64,000 nt of DNA. Origin: Dyella_B acidisoli (lineage in GTDB: Bacteria; Pseudomonadota; Gammaproteobacteria; Xanthomonadales; Rhodanobacteraceae). The stretch lies in assembly GCF_049532895.1 (NCBI RefSeq), contig NZ_CP064031.1, positions 4,960,001 to 5,024,000 of the forward strand, in the 5' to 3' direction. The translations under genes were made by a program, and so were the position numbers. The notes beneath the pieces are model-generated. The model was not told the origin of the DNA and made no database searches. It was given only the letters and a program-made list of their open reading frames with translations. Below are positions 42,867 through 51,194 of the stretch, piece by piece (the first letter of the stretch is position 1; every line of letters begins with the position of its first letter).

Positions 42867-44081
42867 TCATGCTTCTTCAGGCTCTGTCGTGTAATAGATC
42901 ATCGCAACAGTCGGAAGAACAAACCCGATCCAGGATGTCAAAGGCCAGCCTCCCTGCGCGAACGACCACACACCTATCGCAGATCCCACGGCCCCGCCCA
43001 TGAAAAACGTCGCAATATAGAGGCCGTTTAGGCGTCCGCGATACTCGGGGGGCAGAGTGAAAATAGCTCGCTGGCCGACTACGAAGTTCATGGAAACGCC
43101 GAAGTCCAGCACGATCGCTGACAACACCAGGATGGCCAGCCGAATGGAAGTTCCGGATGTTCCCCAATGCGTCATCAGGAAAGACGACGCGACCGCGATG
43201 ATGGCGAATCCGGTCAAGGATCGGCCCCATCCTCTATCGGCAAGCCGGCCCGCGATCGGCGCTGCGATGGCACCTGCAACGCCCGCCAAGGCGAACCAAG
43301 CGATGCCCGCCTGCGTCAGATGAAATTCCGGCCCTGCCAATAGCAGCGGCACGGTCGTCCAGAACAAACTGAAAACGGCAAACAGGCAGGTGTGATAAAG
43401 CGCGCGCCTGCGCAAAAGCGGAGTCTTTAGATAGAGCCTCGCCATCGATCTGAGCACGGCGCCGTACGTCAGGCCCGCAGGTGGTTGTCGCTGCGGCAGA
43501 AGTAGCGCCAATACGGTTGCGAGAATCGCCATGCCGCCCGCAGCCAGCGTGAACACCGTTCGCCAAGATCCGAGATTCGTCAAAAAGCTGGCCACTGGGC
43601 GCGCCAACATGATACCGAGCATCAATCCGCTTACGACATTCCCGATGACATTGCCGCGAGCCGCTGGCGCGACGAGATGCGACGCATAGGGAATGACGAT
43701 CTGTGATGCCACAGCACTTATGCCGATGAAAAACATCGCCGCCATGAACGTCGACGCATCATCGGACATGCCGGCAACGATCAGCGCGAGCGTGCTGGCA
43801 ATCAGTGCCGAAACAATCAGGCGCCGATTTTCGATGACATCCGTGAGCGGCACCACCAAGGCCAAACTTATGCCATACCCAAGCTGCGTCATCGTCACGA
43901 TCAATCCGGCCGCTTGCGACGATAGACCGAGCGCTGCGCTGATAGGTCCGACCAACGGTTGGACGTAGTAAAGGGTGGCGACAATCATCCCGCAAGCAGT
44001 CGCCAGGAGCAGCGTCGTCCAGGCCGGCAACGATGCTGGCGCTGAGTCGGTATCGAGCTGCTCTACGTATTTCGTATCCAT
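42867..44081 (-). CDS. MFS transporter
   Basis: 404 residues with twelve predicted helices. The usual MFS loop (GRLADRGWGRSLTG) between helices 8 and 9 and LPPEYRGRLNGLY near the C-terminal end place it in the multidrug/sugar-efflux type. Substrate unknown. The antiporter gene lies 53 bases upstream on the same strand. Confidence 0.9.
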   Translation of the reverse strand: MDTKYVEQLDTDSAPASLPAWTTLLLATACGMIVATLYYVQPLVGPISAALGLSSQAAGLIVTMTQLGYGISLALVVPLTDVIENRRLIVSALIASTLALIVAGMSDDASTFMAAMFFIGISAVASQIVIPYASHLVAPAARGNVIGNVVSGLMLGIMLARPVASFLTNLGSWRTVFTLAAGGMAILATVLALLLPQRQPPAGLTYGAVLRSMARLYLKTPLLRRRALYHTCLFAVFSLFWTTVPLLLAGPEFHLTQAGIAWFALAGVAGAIAAPIAGRLADRGWGRSLTGFAIIAVASSFLMTHWGTSGTSIRLAILVLSAIVLDFGVSMNFVVGQRAIFTLPPEYRGRLNGLYIATFFMGGAVGSAIGVWSFAQGGWPLTSWIGFVLPTVAMIYYTTEPEEA

Positions 44082-44134
44082 GAGTCATTCGCCGGAGTAA
44101 ATGATCGGTTGGCCAATCGTCGCGCCCCAGGCGC

Positions 44135-45346
44135 CTAACTCATCTTCGTTGCCAAAGTCGGATTCAGCGCGAGCTTCGAAGAAACCACTGGAACGGTAAG
44201 CATGGTGCTCACCAACGACATGAGCAGCACGGCTGTAAAGGCCTCATTCGAAATCACGCCCTTATCCAGCAGCACATTGGCGAATACGATGGTGATCAGG
44301 GATTTCGATTGCAGCAGCCAACCGATGATCGACGCCTCGCCCTCGCTCCATTTCAAGATGCGACCGGCAATGTGAATACCTACAAGCTTCCCGACCACCG
44401 CCGCTACCAGCATGAAACCGGCCACAATGAAGACCGCCGTGCCGCCGATGGACCAGGTAGTTTTGAGGCCGGTGCTGAGAAAGTAGACCGGCATCATGAT
44501 CAGAAGAACGTAGTGCCTCAATAGATCCATCTTCTTTTGATCAAACCAGCGCATGTCGATCACGACACCCGCCATGAATGCACCGACCATGAAGTGCAGA
44601 CCCGACCACTCGGCCATGAATGACACGCCCACCATCCAGATCAACGCGTAGAACCAACGATCCGCTTCTCCGACGGCGACCATGAGCTTCCGCAGGAATG
44701 CGGACGCCACGCCAAAGCCGATTAGAAACAGCAGTTGCGTCTTGATACGCGGCAAATCCACCATGACCACCGCCAGAACCGACCAAATCAATAAATCATC
44801 AAGGCTTGCATAACGCAGGACGCGCTGCCCCATGGGCTGCCGAAGCAGTTCCATCTTTTCCAGAAAAACGATCAGGACAGGCAGTGAAGTAATCGCACAA
44901 GACATGCCGATGGCCAGAATGAACTGCCAGTTCTCCGCGACCTGCCCGACCCATCCCGGGTGCTGCACCAAAAGCCATCCGACAACGGCGCCGAAAGACA
45001 ACGGCACCCCCAATGCCAAGCCAGCGGTGACACTGCTTTCCTTTCTATGACGCCATACATTGCGCAGATCCAGTTCGACACCCGCCACAAATACGAACAT
45101 CATGACGGCCCATGATGCGATGCCGTTCAAATTGTGGATGGTCACTGGCGTGAATATGGCGTGGTAATAATCCTTGAAATAGGCACCGAGCACGCCAGGC
45201 CCGACAATGATGCCGGCGACGATTTGTACAACCACCATGGGTGCAAAATATTCTGTCTTCAAATATCGCCATATCATGAAGGGCAGAATGAATATGATGA
45301 GCATGGCAATCAGGAAGGATTCCGGCTGAGTAATATTCGGTTCCAT
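44135..45346 (-). CDS. Cation/proton antiporter (CPA2-like)
   Basis: 403 residues with about twelve helices. Sodium/hydrogen exchanger family: GIIVGPGVLGAYF, ASWAVMMFVFVAGVELDLRNVW and YASLDDLLIWSVLAVVM. No TrkA-N domain follows, unlike KefB/C. ATG 45346 follows AAAAGGAGTTGACT, a near-perfect ribosome site; the reading frame continues upstream to 45535 through a palindromic repeat and is not used. Role in pH or K+/Na+ balance inferred. Confidence 0.88.
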   Translation of the reverse strand: MEPNITQPESFLIAMLIIFILPFMIWRYLKTEYFAPMVVVQIVAGIIVGPGVLGAYFKDYYHAIFTPVTIHNLNGIASWAVMMFVFVAGVELDLRNVWRHRKESSVTAGLALGVPLSFGAVVGWLLVQHPGWVGQVAENWQFILAIGMSCAITSLPVLIVFLEKMELLRQPMGQRVLRYASLDDLLIWSVLAVVMVDLPRIKTQLLFLIGFGVASAFLRKLMVAVGEADRWFYALIWMVGVSFMAEWSGLHFMVGAFMAGVVIDMRWFDQKKMDLLRHYVLLIMMPVYFLSTGLKTTWSIGGTAVFIVAGFMLVAAVVGKLVGIHIAGRILKWSEGEASIIGWLLQSKSLITIVFANVLLDKGVISNEAFTAVLLMSLVSTMLTVPVVSSKLALNPTLATKMS

Positions 45347-45502
45347 AGTCAACTCCTTTTCCCGACAAACATAATCTGTCGCGCCGGTGACGCGCGCTGA
45401 TGTGACATTGAGCTTGATATAGCTTGCGACCAAGGCGCTTCTTAGTGGTCTCAACAGAATCTTGAGCCCACCCGTGCTCGTCGTTATCTTTCGTATTGCC
45501 TT

Positions 45503-45587
45503 GTCGTCATCCCATTGGCGAAAGCTGGGATCCATCGTCTTCTACGCATCAAAGTCACTGGATCCCAGCTTTCGCTGGGATGACGAG
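45503..45587. repeat. REP/BIME-like palindrome
   Basis: GTCGTCATCCCATTGGCGAA arm with AGCTGGGATCC, a short centre, and the complementary GGATCCCAGCTTTCG / GGGATGACGAGC arm. Same class as 56491-56573 and the half copy at 36242-36275. The rest of the 320-base gap holds nothing supported. Confidence 0.85.
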
Positions 45588-45666
45588 CAAATGCCTTAGT
45601 GCCGACATTGGCGATTCCGCAATCAGTCGACACCCGGTGTTTCATTAGAAACTTTAATAGCACCAA

Positions 45667-46146
45667 TCAAATAAGCAGCGGACGATAACCACCGCCGAAA
45701 AAGACCAACGGTTTTCCTTCTGCATCCGTGGAAAACCCCTCGACGGCAGCGATCAGAATATCGTGATCGCCCGCCTCCATCTGTCCCCAGCTCTTGCATA
45801 CGAAGTGGGCCAACGAACCTCTTATATAAGGCACACCTGATTCGGTACTTGAATAGTCATCCGGATGCATCGCATGCTCGCCCGGCTTCGCATAGCGCTG
45901 GGATATATGCGCCTGCTTGTCGGACAGGACACTTATCGTGTATCTGCCCAGCCGTGAAAAGAGTGGATAGCACATCGACTTCTTCTTGATACTCCATTGA
46001 ACCAGCGATGGGCTCAGTGAGAGCGATGAAAAAGAGTTGATCGTCATGGCTATCGGGGCATTCGCTTCGCTCACCGCGGACACGACGCATATACCCGTCG
46101 TGAACCGCCCCAGGGCATTGCGATATTGCCGCTCATCAAGTTCCAT
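45667..46146 (-). CDS. Flavin reductase family protein
   Basis: 159 residues. Flavin reductase-like domain: YRNALGRFTTGICVVSA, MTINSFSSLSLSPSLVQWSI, RYTISVLS and GDHDILIAAVEGF. It supplies reduced flavin to a partner oxygenase or halogenase. Its start lies 11 bases inside the end of the halogenase-like gene, so the two are translationally coupled and it is the likely FADH2 source for that enzyme. Last gene of the operon. Confidence 0.9.
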   Translation of the reverse strand: MELDERQYRNALGRFTTGICVVSAVSEANAPIAMTINSFSSLSLSPSLVQWSIKKKSMCYPLFSRLGRYTISVLSDKQAHISQRYAKPGEHAMHPDDYSSTESGVPYIRGSLAHFVCKSWGQMEAGDHDILIAAVEGFSTDAEGKPLVFFGGGYRPLLI

Positions 46147-47683
46147 GACGACGCTCTCTGGGCTCGTCGTACTCGACCATATTCAGTGGCCGCCGTGGAT
46201 GCACGCTGTGCATTTCGGGGCTACCGTACTTCCTGAAGTTGAACGGCTTCATGTCCTCCCGTATGAACTTGGCGAGCGCCTCGACATCTTCGTCGCTCAC
46301 CGTCTCATACTTGGAGTACTCCACGATCTTCGCGTAGATCGCCTCGAACTTCTGGACGAAGTCTTCGTCGCCCGCGCTCAACAGAAGGTGGTTGAGATCT
46401 ACCGCCTTCCCGGCACCGCCCTTCTCAAGATAGGACTCGGTGCCCATGAAGCAGAAGAAGCAGTAGTTCTTGAAGATATCGAAGTGCTTGAACGACTTGT
46501 ACATGCCATCCACCATCTTGGCGACGTGGAAGTATTCCTTCCGGATGGACAGCTCGTAATCAAGCAACAGCTTCTTGTCGAACTGCTTCTTGGGAAGCAT
46601 GCGGTTGTGCAGAATGTCCACCAGGCGATGGACAGACATGAACGTCGCCGCCAAGCCCGTGCTGAACCATGCATCGAGTGCATACGCCGAAGCAGGCAGC
46701 ATGGCCCAACGGTCGCCGGCCAGCTCCTTGTTGATGAACTGAAGGCGGTTGGTCTTGATGAATGGCATCAAGGTTTCGCGGCCTTTCAGCATGTTGGAGA
46801 TCATCGGATACTGGTCGATGATTTCCCAAAATTCCGCTTCGCCTTCCTTGTCGTTCATGGGGTACAGATCGACATCGAGATTGACGCCAATACTGGTGAC
46901 ACCGTTATCAAACGGAATGAACCAGAGCCAGCCACCGTCAAAGCAATGATGCTGTGTCGCGCGGGAGCGCGGCACCGGTGACAGATCAGGCTGTTTGGAC
47001 GGGCAATTGTTGATCACCTCGTCAAACGATCCGATATCTTTGAAATGGCTGAAGATGCAGCGGCTTTTCAGCGGCGTGCCCACCGCTTCGCCTTGCAGCT
47101 TCAGGTTCTTCTTCTTGCCGATCACCGAATTGAAACCCGTTGCATCCACGACGAAATCGCTGACCACGACATAGCTCTTGTCGTGCTTTTTGCAGGCAAT
47201 GTCGACGCGATCGTCATGAAACTCGATGTCTTCGACACTGGTTTCGTCGGAGTACTCGACGCCGTATTTGACGGCGACTTCCATCAGGTGTTTGTCCGAC
47301 GCTGCTCGGTTGTACTGGGCGTCCACTTCCGGCGTCTGCACGATGACTTCAGGGAAGGCGCCGAATTGGCCCGGCTGCGTTTGCCCTTTCTGGTGGACGA
47401 AGTATTGGAACATTTCCTTTGGGCCGCAAAGAAATCCATCTTCGGACGCCTTGATGGCGTCATAGGTCGCCATCTCTTCAAGTTCGGGAATGTCATAGGT
47501 GCGGCTGATGAAGCGCATCTTCCTGCTCAACGCGGGCGTGCCGGATTCACCCAACGCAAATCGCGGATGCGTGCCGCGCTCAATAAGCAGAACCTTGTAG
47601 CCAAGCCTCTTCAATACGAGCGCACAAGCGCTTCCGCCCATACCGCTGCCAATAACGGTCACGTCATATCGTTTCATCATCAT
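46136..47683 (-). CDS. Flavin-dependent halogenase-like enzyme
   Basis: 515 residues. FAD motif GSGMGG (12-17), GES (45-47), DATG (180-183) and the halogenase signature WLWFIP (252-257, WxWxIP) followed by TSIGV as in PltA-type enzymes. The later segment WAMLPASAYALDAWFSTG (326-343) corresponds to the family's GDAAxFVDPxFSSG: the Gly-Asp is replaced by Leu-Pro and the Pro of the Fx.Px.Sx.G motif by Ala. Thus it is clearly of the family but departs from it where FAD is held. Substrate could be a free or CoA-bound acid made by the adjoining ligase. It may be a halogenase or a related monooxygenase. Confidence 0.85.
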   Translation of the reverse strand: MMMKRYDVTVIGSGMGGSACALVLKRLGYKVLLIERGTHPRFALGESGTPALSRKMRFISRTYDIPELEEMATYDAIKASEDGFLCGPKEMFQYFVHQKGQTQPGQFGAFPEVIVQTPEVDAQYNRAASDKHLMEVAVKYGVEYSDETSVEDIEFHDDRVDIACKKHDKSYVVVSDFVVDATGFNSVIGKKKNLKLQGEAVGTPLKSRCIFSHFKDIGSFDEVINNCPSKQPDLSPVPRSRATQHHCFDGGWLWFIPFDNGVTSIGVNLDVDLYPMNDKEGEAEFWEIIDQYPMISNMLKGRETLMPFIKTNRLQFINKELAGDRWAMLPASAYALDAWFSTGLAATFMSVHRLVDILHNRMLPKKQFDKKLLLDYELSIRKEYFHVAKMVDGMYKSFKHFDIFKNYCFFCFMGTESYLEKGGAGKAVDLNHLLLSAGDEDFVQKFEAIYAKIVEYSKYETVSDEDVEALAKFIREDMKPFNFRKYGSPEMHSVHPRRPLNMVEYDEPRERRHGT

Positions 47684-47766
47684 GTCCTTTGGTTAACAGG
47701 TAGCCACCGGCCGTCTTCCGTCGCCGGGCGACGGAAGTTCACCTTTCCAACGTTGTAGTCGGCGTA

Positions 47767-48777
47767 TTAAGCGACTTGCTCTTGCTGATCGACCCGATCA
47801 ACCGAGGCGTGCCGTCCCTTCATTTCCGCCCTGCGCTTGAGGATGCCCCTCACGATGCCGTCATAGACGCCAGCACGTGCAGCCAGCATGCGCATCGCAG
47901 CGATATAGACCTTCTTGAAGTCCTCGCGCGTCTTGATGTACGGAAGTCCCGCAGCAAACCAGCCGTCGCCGTGCGCTTCATCGCATTCGCAATGAACCAC
48001 GAAGTACTTCAGCATCGGCTCCGTCAGTCCACGACGGCGGAAGTGCGCCAGCATGCGGCGCTGCTGAGCGGGAATTGAAAGTTCGAGCGCGCCCATGCCA
48101 CCCAGACCGTACTGCAGGCCGTCTGCAAACCAGCACAGGGCCATCTTGGTATTGAGCAGGTGGAAGGTTTCGGGATTCCAATCTTCTTCGCGGGCACCAC
48201 CGAAATAGTCCATCAGCGGTTCGTAGAGATTGGGATGCGCCTGTTCGAAGTCGCCCTGGCCGAATTCGTCATACAGATTTTCGTACAGCTCTTCACGCAT
48301 CTGGAACGGCACAAAGAGGCTGTAAGCGGCCACATGAAGATGGAATCGCTGCATGTTGACGCGATAATTCGACAGGAAATACCTGATTTCCTCGCTGCTC
48401 AAATCATCGTTGTCAAAGTATTTGAATAATTCATGGTTGTTGACCGGATGCTCATGGATCTTCGTCTTGAGCCAGGTGATGAACTCGGCCGGATCAGTGA
48501 TTTGCACCGGGATTTCCGCCTTGGACAGCAATTCGTTTTCGACGCCCTCGACGATCGACCGGATCTTCCATTCCAGCTCGCCCCGCTTTGTTCCCAGCGC
48601 GAAGCCCTCAGACATGAGCTTTACGTTCAGATGGAAGAGCGTCTCCTGAAGCGCGCCCCACAATGCGGACTTCTTGTTGGAGATCGCCTCCCTGACGATG
48701 ATGTCGAAATCACCGATGTGGCCAAGGGACTTGATCACATCGACCTTTGATTGAGGTTTGCTAGTCAGCTGATTCAT
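47767..48777 (-). CDS. Heme-oxygenase-like di-metal oxidase (iron-containing redox enzyme)
   Basis: 336 residues. The C-terminal two thirds carry HDO/HOLDO ligands: Glu171 in YDEFGQGDFEQAH with His181, Glu232 in GALELSIPA, and HCECDEAH giving His262, Asp266 and His269 (HxxxDxxH). About 110 N-terminal residues precede the domain. Known relatives (UndA, BesC, SznF, CADD) use Fe2+/O2 for oxidative decarboxylation, C-C cleavage or N-oxygenation. Sited between the acyl ligase and the halogenase-like gene (36- and 83-base gaps), it probably acts on the same substrate. Confidence 0.85.
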   Translation of the reverse strand: MNQLTSKPQSKVDVIKSLGHIGDFDIIVREAISNKKSALWGALQETLFHLNVKLMSEGFALGTKRGELEWKIRSIVEGVENELLSKAEIPVQITDPAEFITWLKTKIHEHPVNNHELFKYFDNDDLSSEEIRYFLSNYRVNMQRFHLHVAAYSLFVPFQMREELYENLYDEFGQGDFEQAHPNLYEPLMDYFGGAREEDWNPETFHLLNTKMALCWFADGLQYGLGGMGALELSIPAQQRRMLAHFRRRGLTEPMLKYFVVHCECDEAHGDGWFAAGLPYIKTREDFKKVYIAAMRMLAARAGVYDGIVRGILKRRAEMKGRHASVDRVDQQEQVA

Positions 48778-48813
48778 ATATAGTCCATTTTGTTGAAATT
48801 AAGGGGAATAGCG

Positions 48814-50460
48814 TCAAACCAATTTCAAAACGCGTGCATCTTCGGCCGATAGCCGCTTCATAACCTCGTCCTTCAGCATGCCTTTGATGACTTTTCCCGT
48901 AGCGGTTTTGGGAATGGCCGCCTCCAGGAAGTAACCAGGCACCTTGAAGTCCGGAAGATTTTTCTTGCAATGATCAAAGATGATTTTTTCGTCGACGTCG
49001 CCGTGGACGGATTTTTCATAAAACAGCGCGATAACCGGCTTTTGCCCTTTGCCGTCGACGCCAACGACAGCCACATCCTTAATGCCCGGTAATTGACTTG
49101 CGACATGTTCGATTTCCATGGATGAAATGTTTTCCCATCCATAGGTGGTTTCGACGTAAATAAGATCTTTCAGTCGATCCTTGATTTCGAGGTATCCATC
49201 CGGATGCACGACGGCCATATCACCGCTGTGAAACCATCCGTCCCTGAATACGGCGTCTGTCGCGGCAGGATTGTCAAAGTAGCCCTGCGCCACCGTATTG
49301 CCTGACATGAGCACCTCACCCAAGGACACACCGTCCCAGGGCACGTCATTCATGTCTTTATCCACTACCCTGAGCCCAACACCCGCATGGATGCCTGCAA
49401 TACCTTGCCGCAATCGCAGCTTCACTTGGCTCTCGGTCGACAATTCGCTCCAATTCCCCTTGGCTTCGCAGACGACAAAGGGCCCGCAAGTCTCGTTCAA
49501 ACCGTATTGATGGATCATGTTGACGCCCCGCCGTTTCATCGATTCGGTCAAATCAGGCGTCGGCGCCGCCCCGCCTGTCATGACGGTTAGCCCATCGAGG
49601 ATGGACTCGTCGAATATCTCGTCCATCAGGTGCCGCAGAAGTCTCGGCGCACCGGCCATATGCGTGACTCCATGTGAAGTGATGCTCTGCTTCAGCGATT
49701 TCGCATTCAGCTGGACGATATGCTCGTCCACCACCTGCCGTGCACCCACGGCGGTCGCCGCCCACATGTGCCCCCAGCCATTAACGTGGAACATCGGCAA
49801 CGACCAGTAGTAGACCGATGACAATGAGAGATTCATCATCATCACCTGGCCCAAGGCGTGCAGATAAGCGGCACGATGGCTGTAGACGACTCCTTTCGGA
49901 TCACCGGTGGTGCCGGAGGTGAAGTTGATGGCGATGGGATCGTTTTCCGATCGAATGAACCGGTCCAGCGGAATATTCGAATCGAATTTATGTTGATCCA
50001 CCTCAAATCGGTAATACCGGTTCTCGATGTGGCCTGATTCAATCGGCTCATCGATGGCCATCACGATATGGCTCGACAACTCCATGAATAAGTCACGATG
50101 CTGCTGAAGCAACGCGTTGCTCGCCAGAATGACTCTGGCGCCGCTGTATAGAATTTGATTCTTGATCGCTTGCGATGGAATCCACGGATTGAAGGAGACG
50201 ATCACACCGCCGACAGCGGGAATCGCGTAGTGAGCGGCTATCGACTGCGCGGAGTTGAGCGCCAGTAGCCCTACCCTATCGCCATAACCCACGCCCAAGT
50301 GCCGCAGCATCGTCGTCATGCGGCGAGTACGGCGAAGCAGTCCTCCGAAGTCCATCTGTCCGCTGGAGGATACGACCGCTACCTGATCCGAAAGGTATCG
50401 GCCGCATCGTTCCAAAAATGTCACTGGACTCAAGTTGGTGTAGCAGTGCGAATTCTTCAC
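48814..50460 (-). CDS. Acyl-CoA synthetase / AMP-dependent ligase (ANL family)
   Basis: 548 residues. Adenylation motifs: FTSGTTGDPKG (180-190), YGLNET (A5), GWFHSGDMAVVHPDG with DRLKDLI (A7-A8) and PKTATGKVIK with the catalytic Lys (A10). Medium/long-chain acyl-CoA ligase type (FadD-like, with an LPMFHVNGWG acyl pocket motif). No acyl carrier protein is encoded nearby, so the product is probably an acyl-CoA or acyl-AMP for the two oxidative enzymes downstream. Confidence 0.9.
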   Translation of the reverse strand: MKNSHCYTNLSPVTFLERCGRYLSDQVAVVSSSGQMDFGGLLRRTRRMTTMLRHLGVGYGDRVGLLALNSAQSIAAHYAIPAVGGVIVSFNPWIPSQAIKNQILYSGARVILASNALLQQHRDLFMELSSHIVMAIDEPIESGHIENRYYRFEVDQHKFDSNIPLDRFIRSENDPIAINFTSGTTGDPKGVVYSHRAAYLHALGQVMMMNLSLSSVYYWSLPMFHVNGWGHMWAATAVGARQVVDEHIVQLNAKSLKQSITSHGVTHMAGAPRLLRHLMDEIFDESILDGLTVMTGGAAPTPDLTESMKRRGVNMIHQYGLNETCGPFVVCEAKGNWSELSTESQVKLRLRQGIAGIHAGVGLRVVDKDMNDVPWDGVSLGEVLMSGNTVAQGYFDNPAATDAVFRDGWFHSGDMAVVHPDGYLEIKDRLKDLIYVETTYGWENISSMEIEHVASQLPGIKDVAVVGVDGKGQKPVIALFYEKSVHGDVDEKIIFDHCKKNLPDFKVPGYFLEAAIPKTATGKVIKGMLKDEVMKRLSAEDARVLKLV

Positions 50461-50604
50461 ATCGTTCCCTCAATGCAAGGTGGATGAACAAGCATCATCC
50501 TGTTCGTTACTACTCGACGCTTTGAACACTCAGCACGCGGCGTCACGCCTCTTTCAGAGCAAGCCCGAGCGACCTGCTCTATTAGGTACGCCTGTGATGA
50601 TTCG

Positions 50605-51099
50605 TTACTTGACCAAACTTCCTTCGATCGCCTTGACGCCAGCGGCAGCGCACGCCTCGTCTTTATCTCCACCAGGTGCGCCACCGACACCGAGTGCCGC
50701 AACAATGCGTCCGTTGTCTTTGATGGCCACTGCACCAGGCAGCAACGCAATATTCGGAATGGTCAGGAAGGATGCTTCGCTCGGCTTTCCATTGAAGGCC
50801 GCTGCCGCTTCCGAACTGGTGTTGAATTTGAATACCGGGCCCAGCGTGACCACCGTGTACGCTTTGCGGAACGCCGTATCTTTGGTGTGAACGGTGCTCA
50901 TGTCCCCTCTCAGGAAGACACGCAATTCGCCGCTGGCATCCACGACGGCCGCGCCTACGTGATAACCCTTTGCCTCACAGGATTTCACCGCCTCTTGCGC
51001 AGCTTGCAATGCGGTATTCATGGAGAGCGTGTAGTCCTGGGAATAAGCGCTGCCGCATACCAGCAGCACAGCGGCCATCAACAGCGTGACGCGCGTCAT
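50605..51099 (-). CDS. Exported HbpS/GlcG-like protein
   Basis: 164 residues. Signal peptide (MTRVTLLMAAVLLVCGSAYS), then a GlcG/HbpS domain (AAQEAVKSCEAKGYHVGAAV, TAFRKAYTVVTLG, GAVAIKDNGRIVAALGVGGA). HbpS in Streptomyces binds heme and senses redox stress; other members accompany periplasmic oxidoreductases. Lies between the ligase and the diheme protein, same strand; with the latter it makes the periplasmic part of the operon. Confidence 0.85.
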   Translation of the reverse strand: MTRVTLLMAAVLLVCGSAYSQDYTLSMNTALQAAQEAVKSCEAKGYHVGAAVVDASGELRVFLRGDMSTVHTKDTAFRKAYTVVTLGPVFKFNTSSEAAAAFNGKPSEASFLTIPNIALLPGAVAIKDNGRIVAALGVGGAPGGDKDEACAAAGVKAIEGSLVK

Positions 51100-51194
51100 A
51101 CCTACCTCCGCAAATGGTTATCTATAGACGTGCCGATCAGTGATGCGAATCCGTTCAAATCAAAAAACACGAGCTTTTATGTCGCGCCGTTCAC

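Noticed and set aside
46037..46981. 314-residue plus-strand reading frame
   Set aside because: Antisense to the halogenase-like and flavin reductase genes. No recognisable domain.
45667..50460. Assigning the cluster to aryl polyene/xanthomonadin or to a PKS/NRPS pathway
   Set aside because: A halogenase-like gene and a ligase are present, but no ketosynthase, dehydratase, condensation domain or carrier protein.
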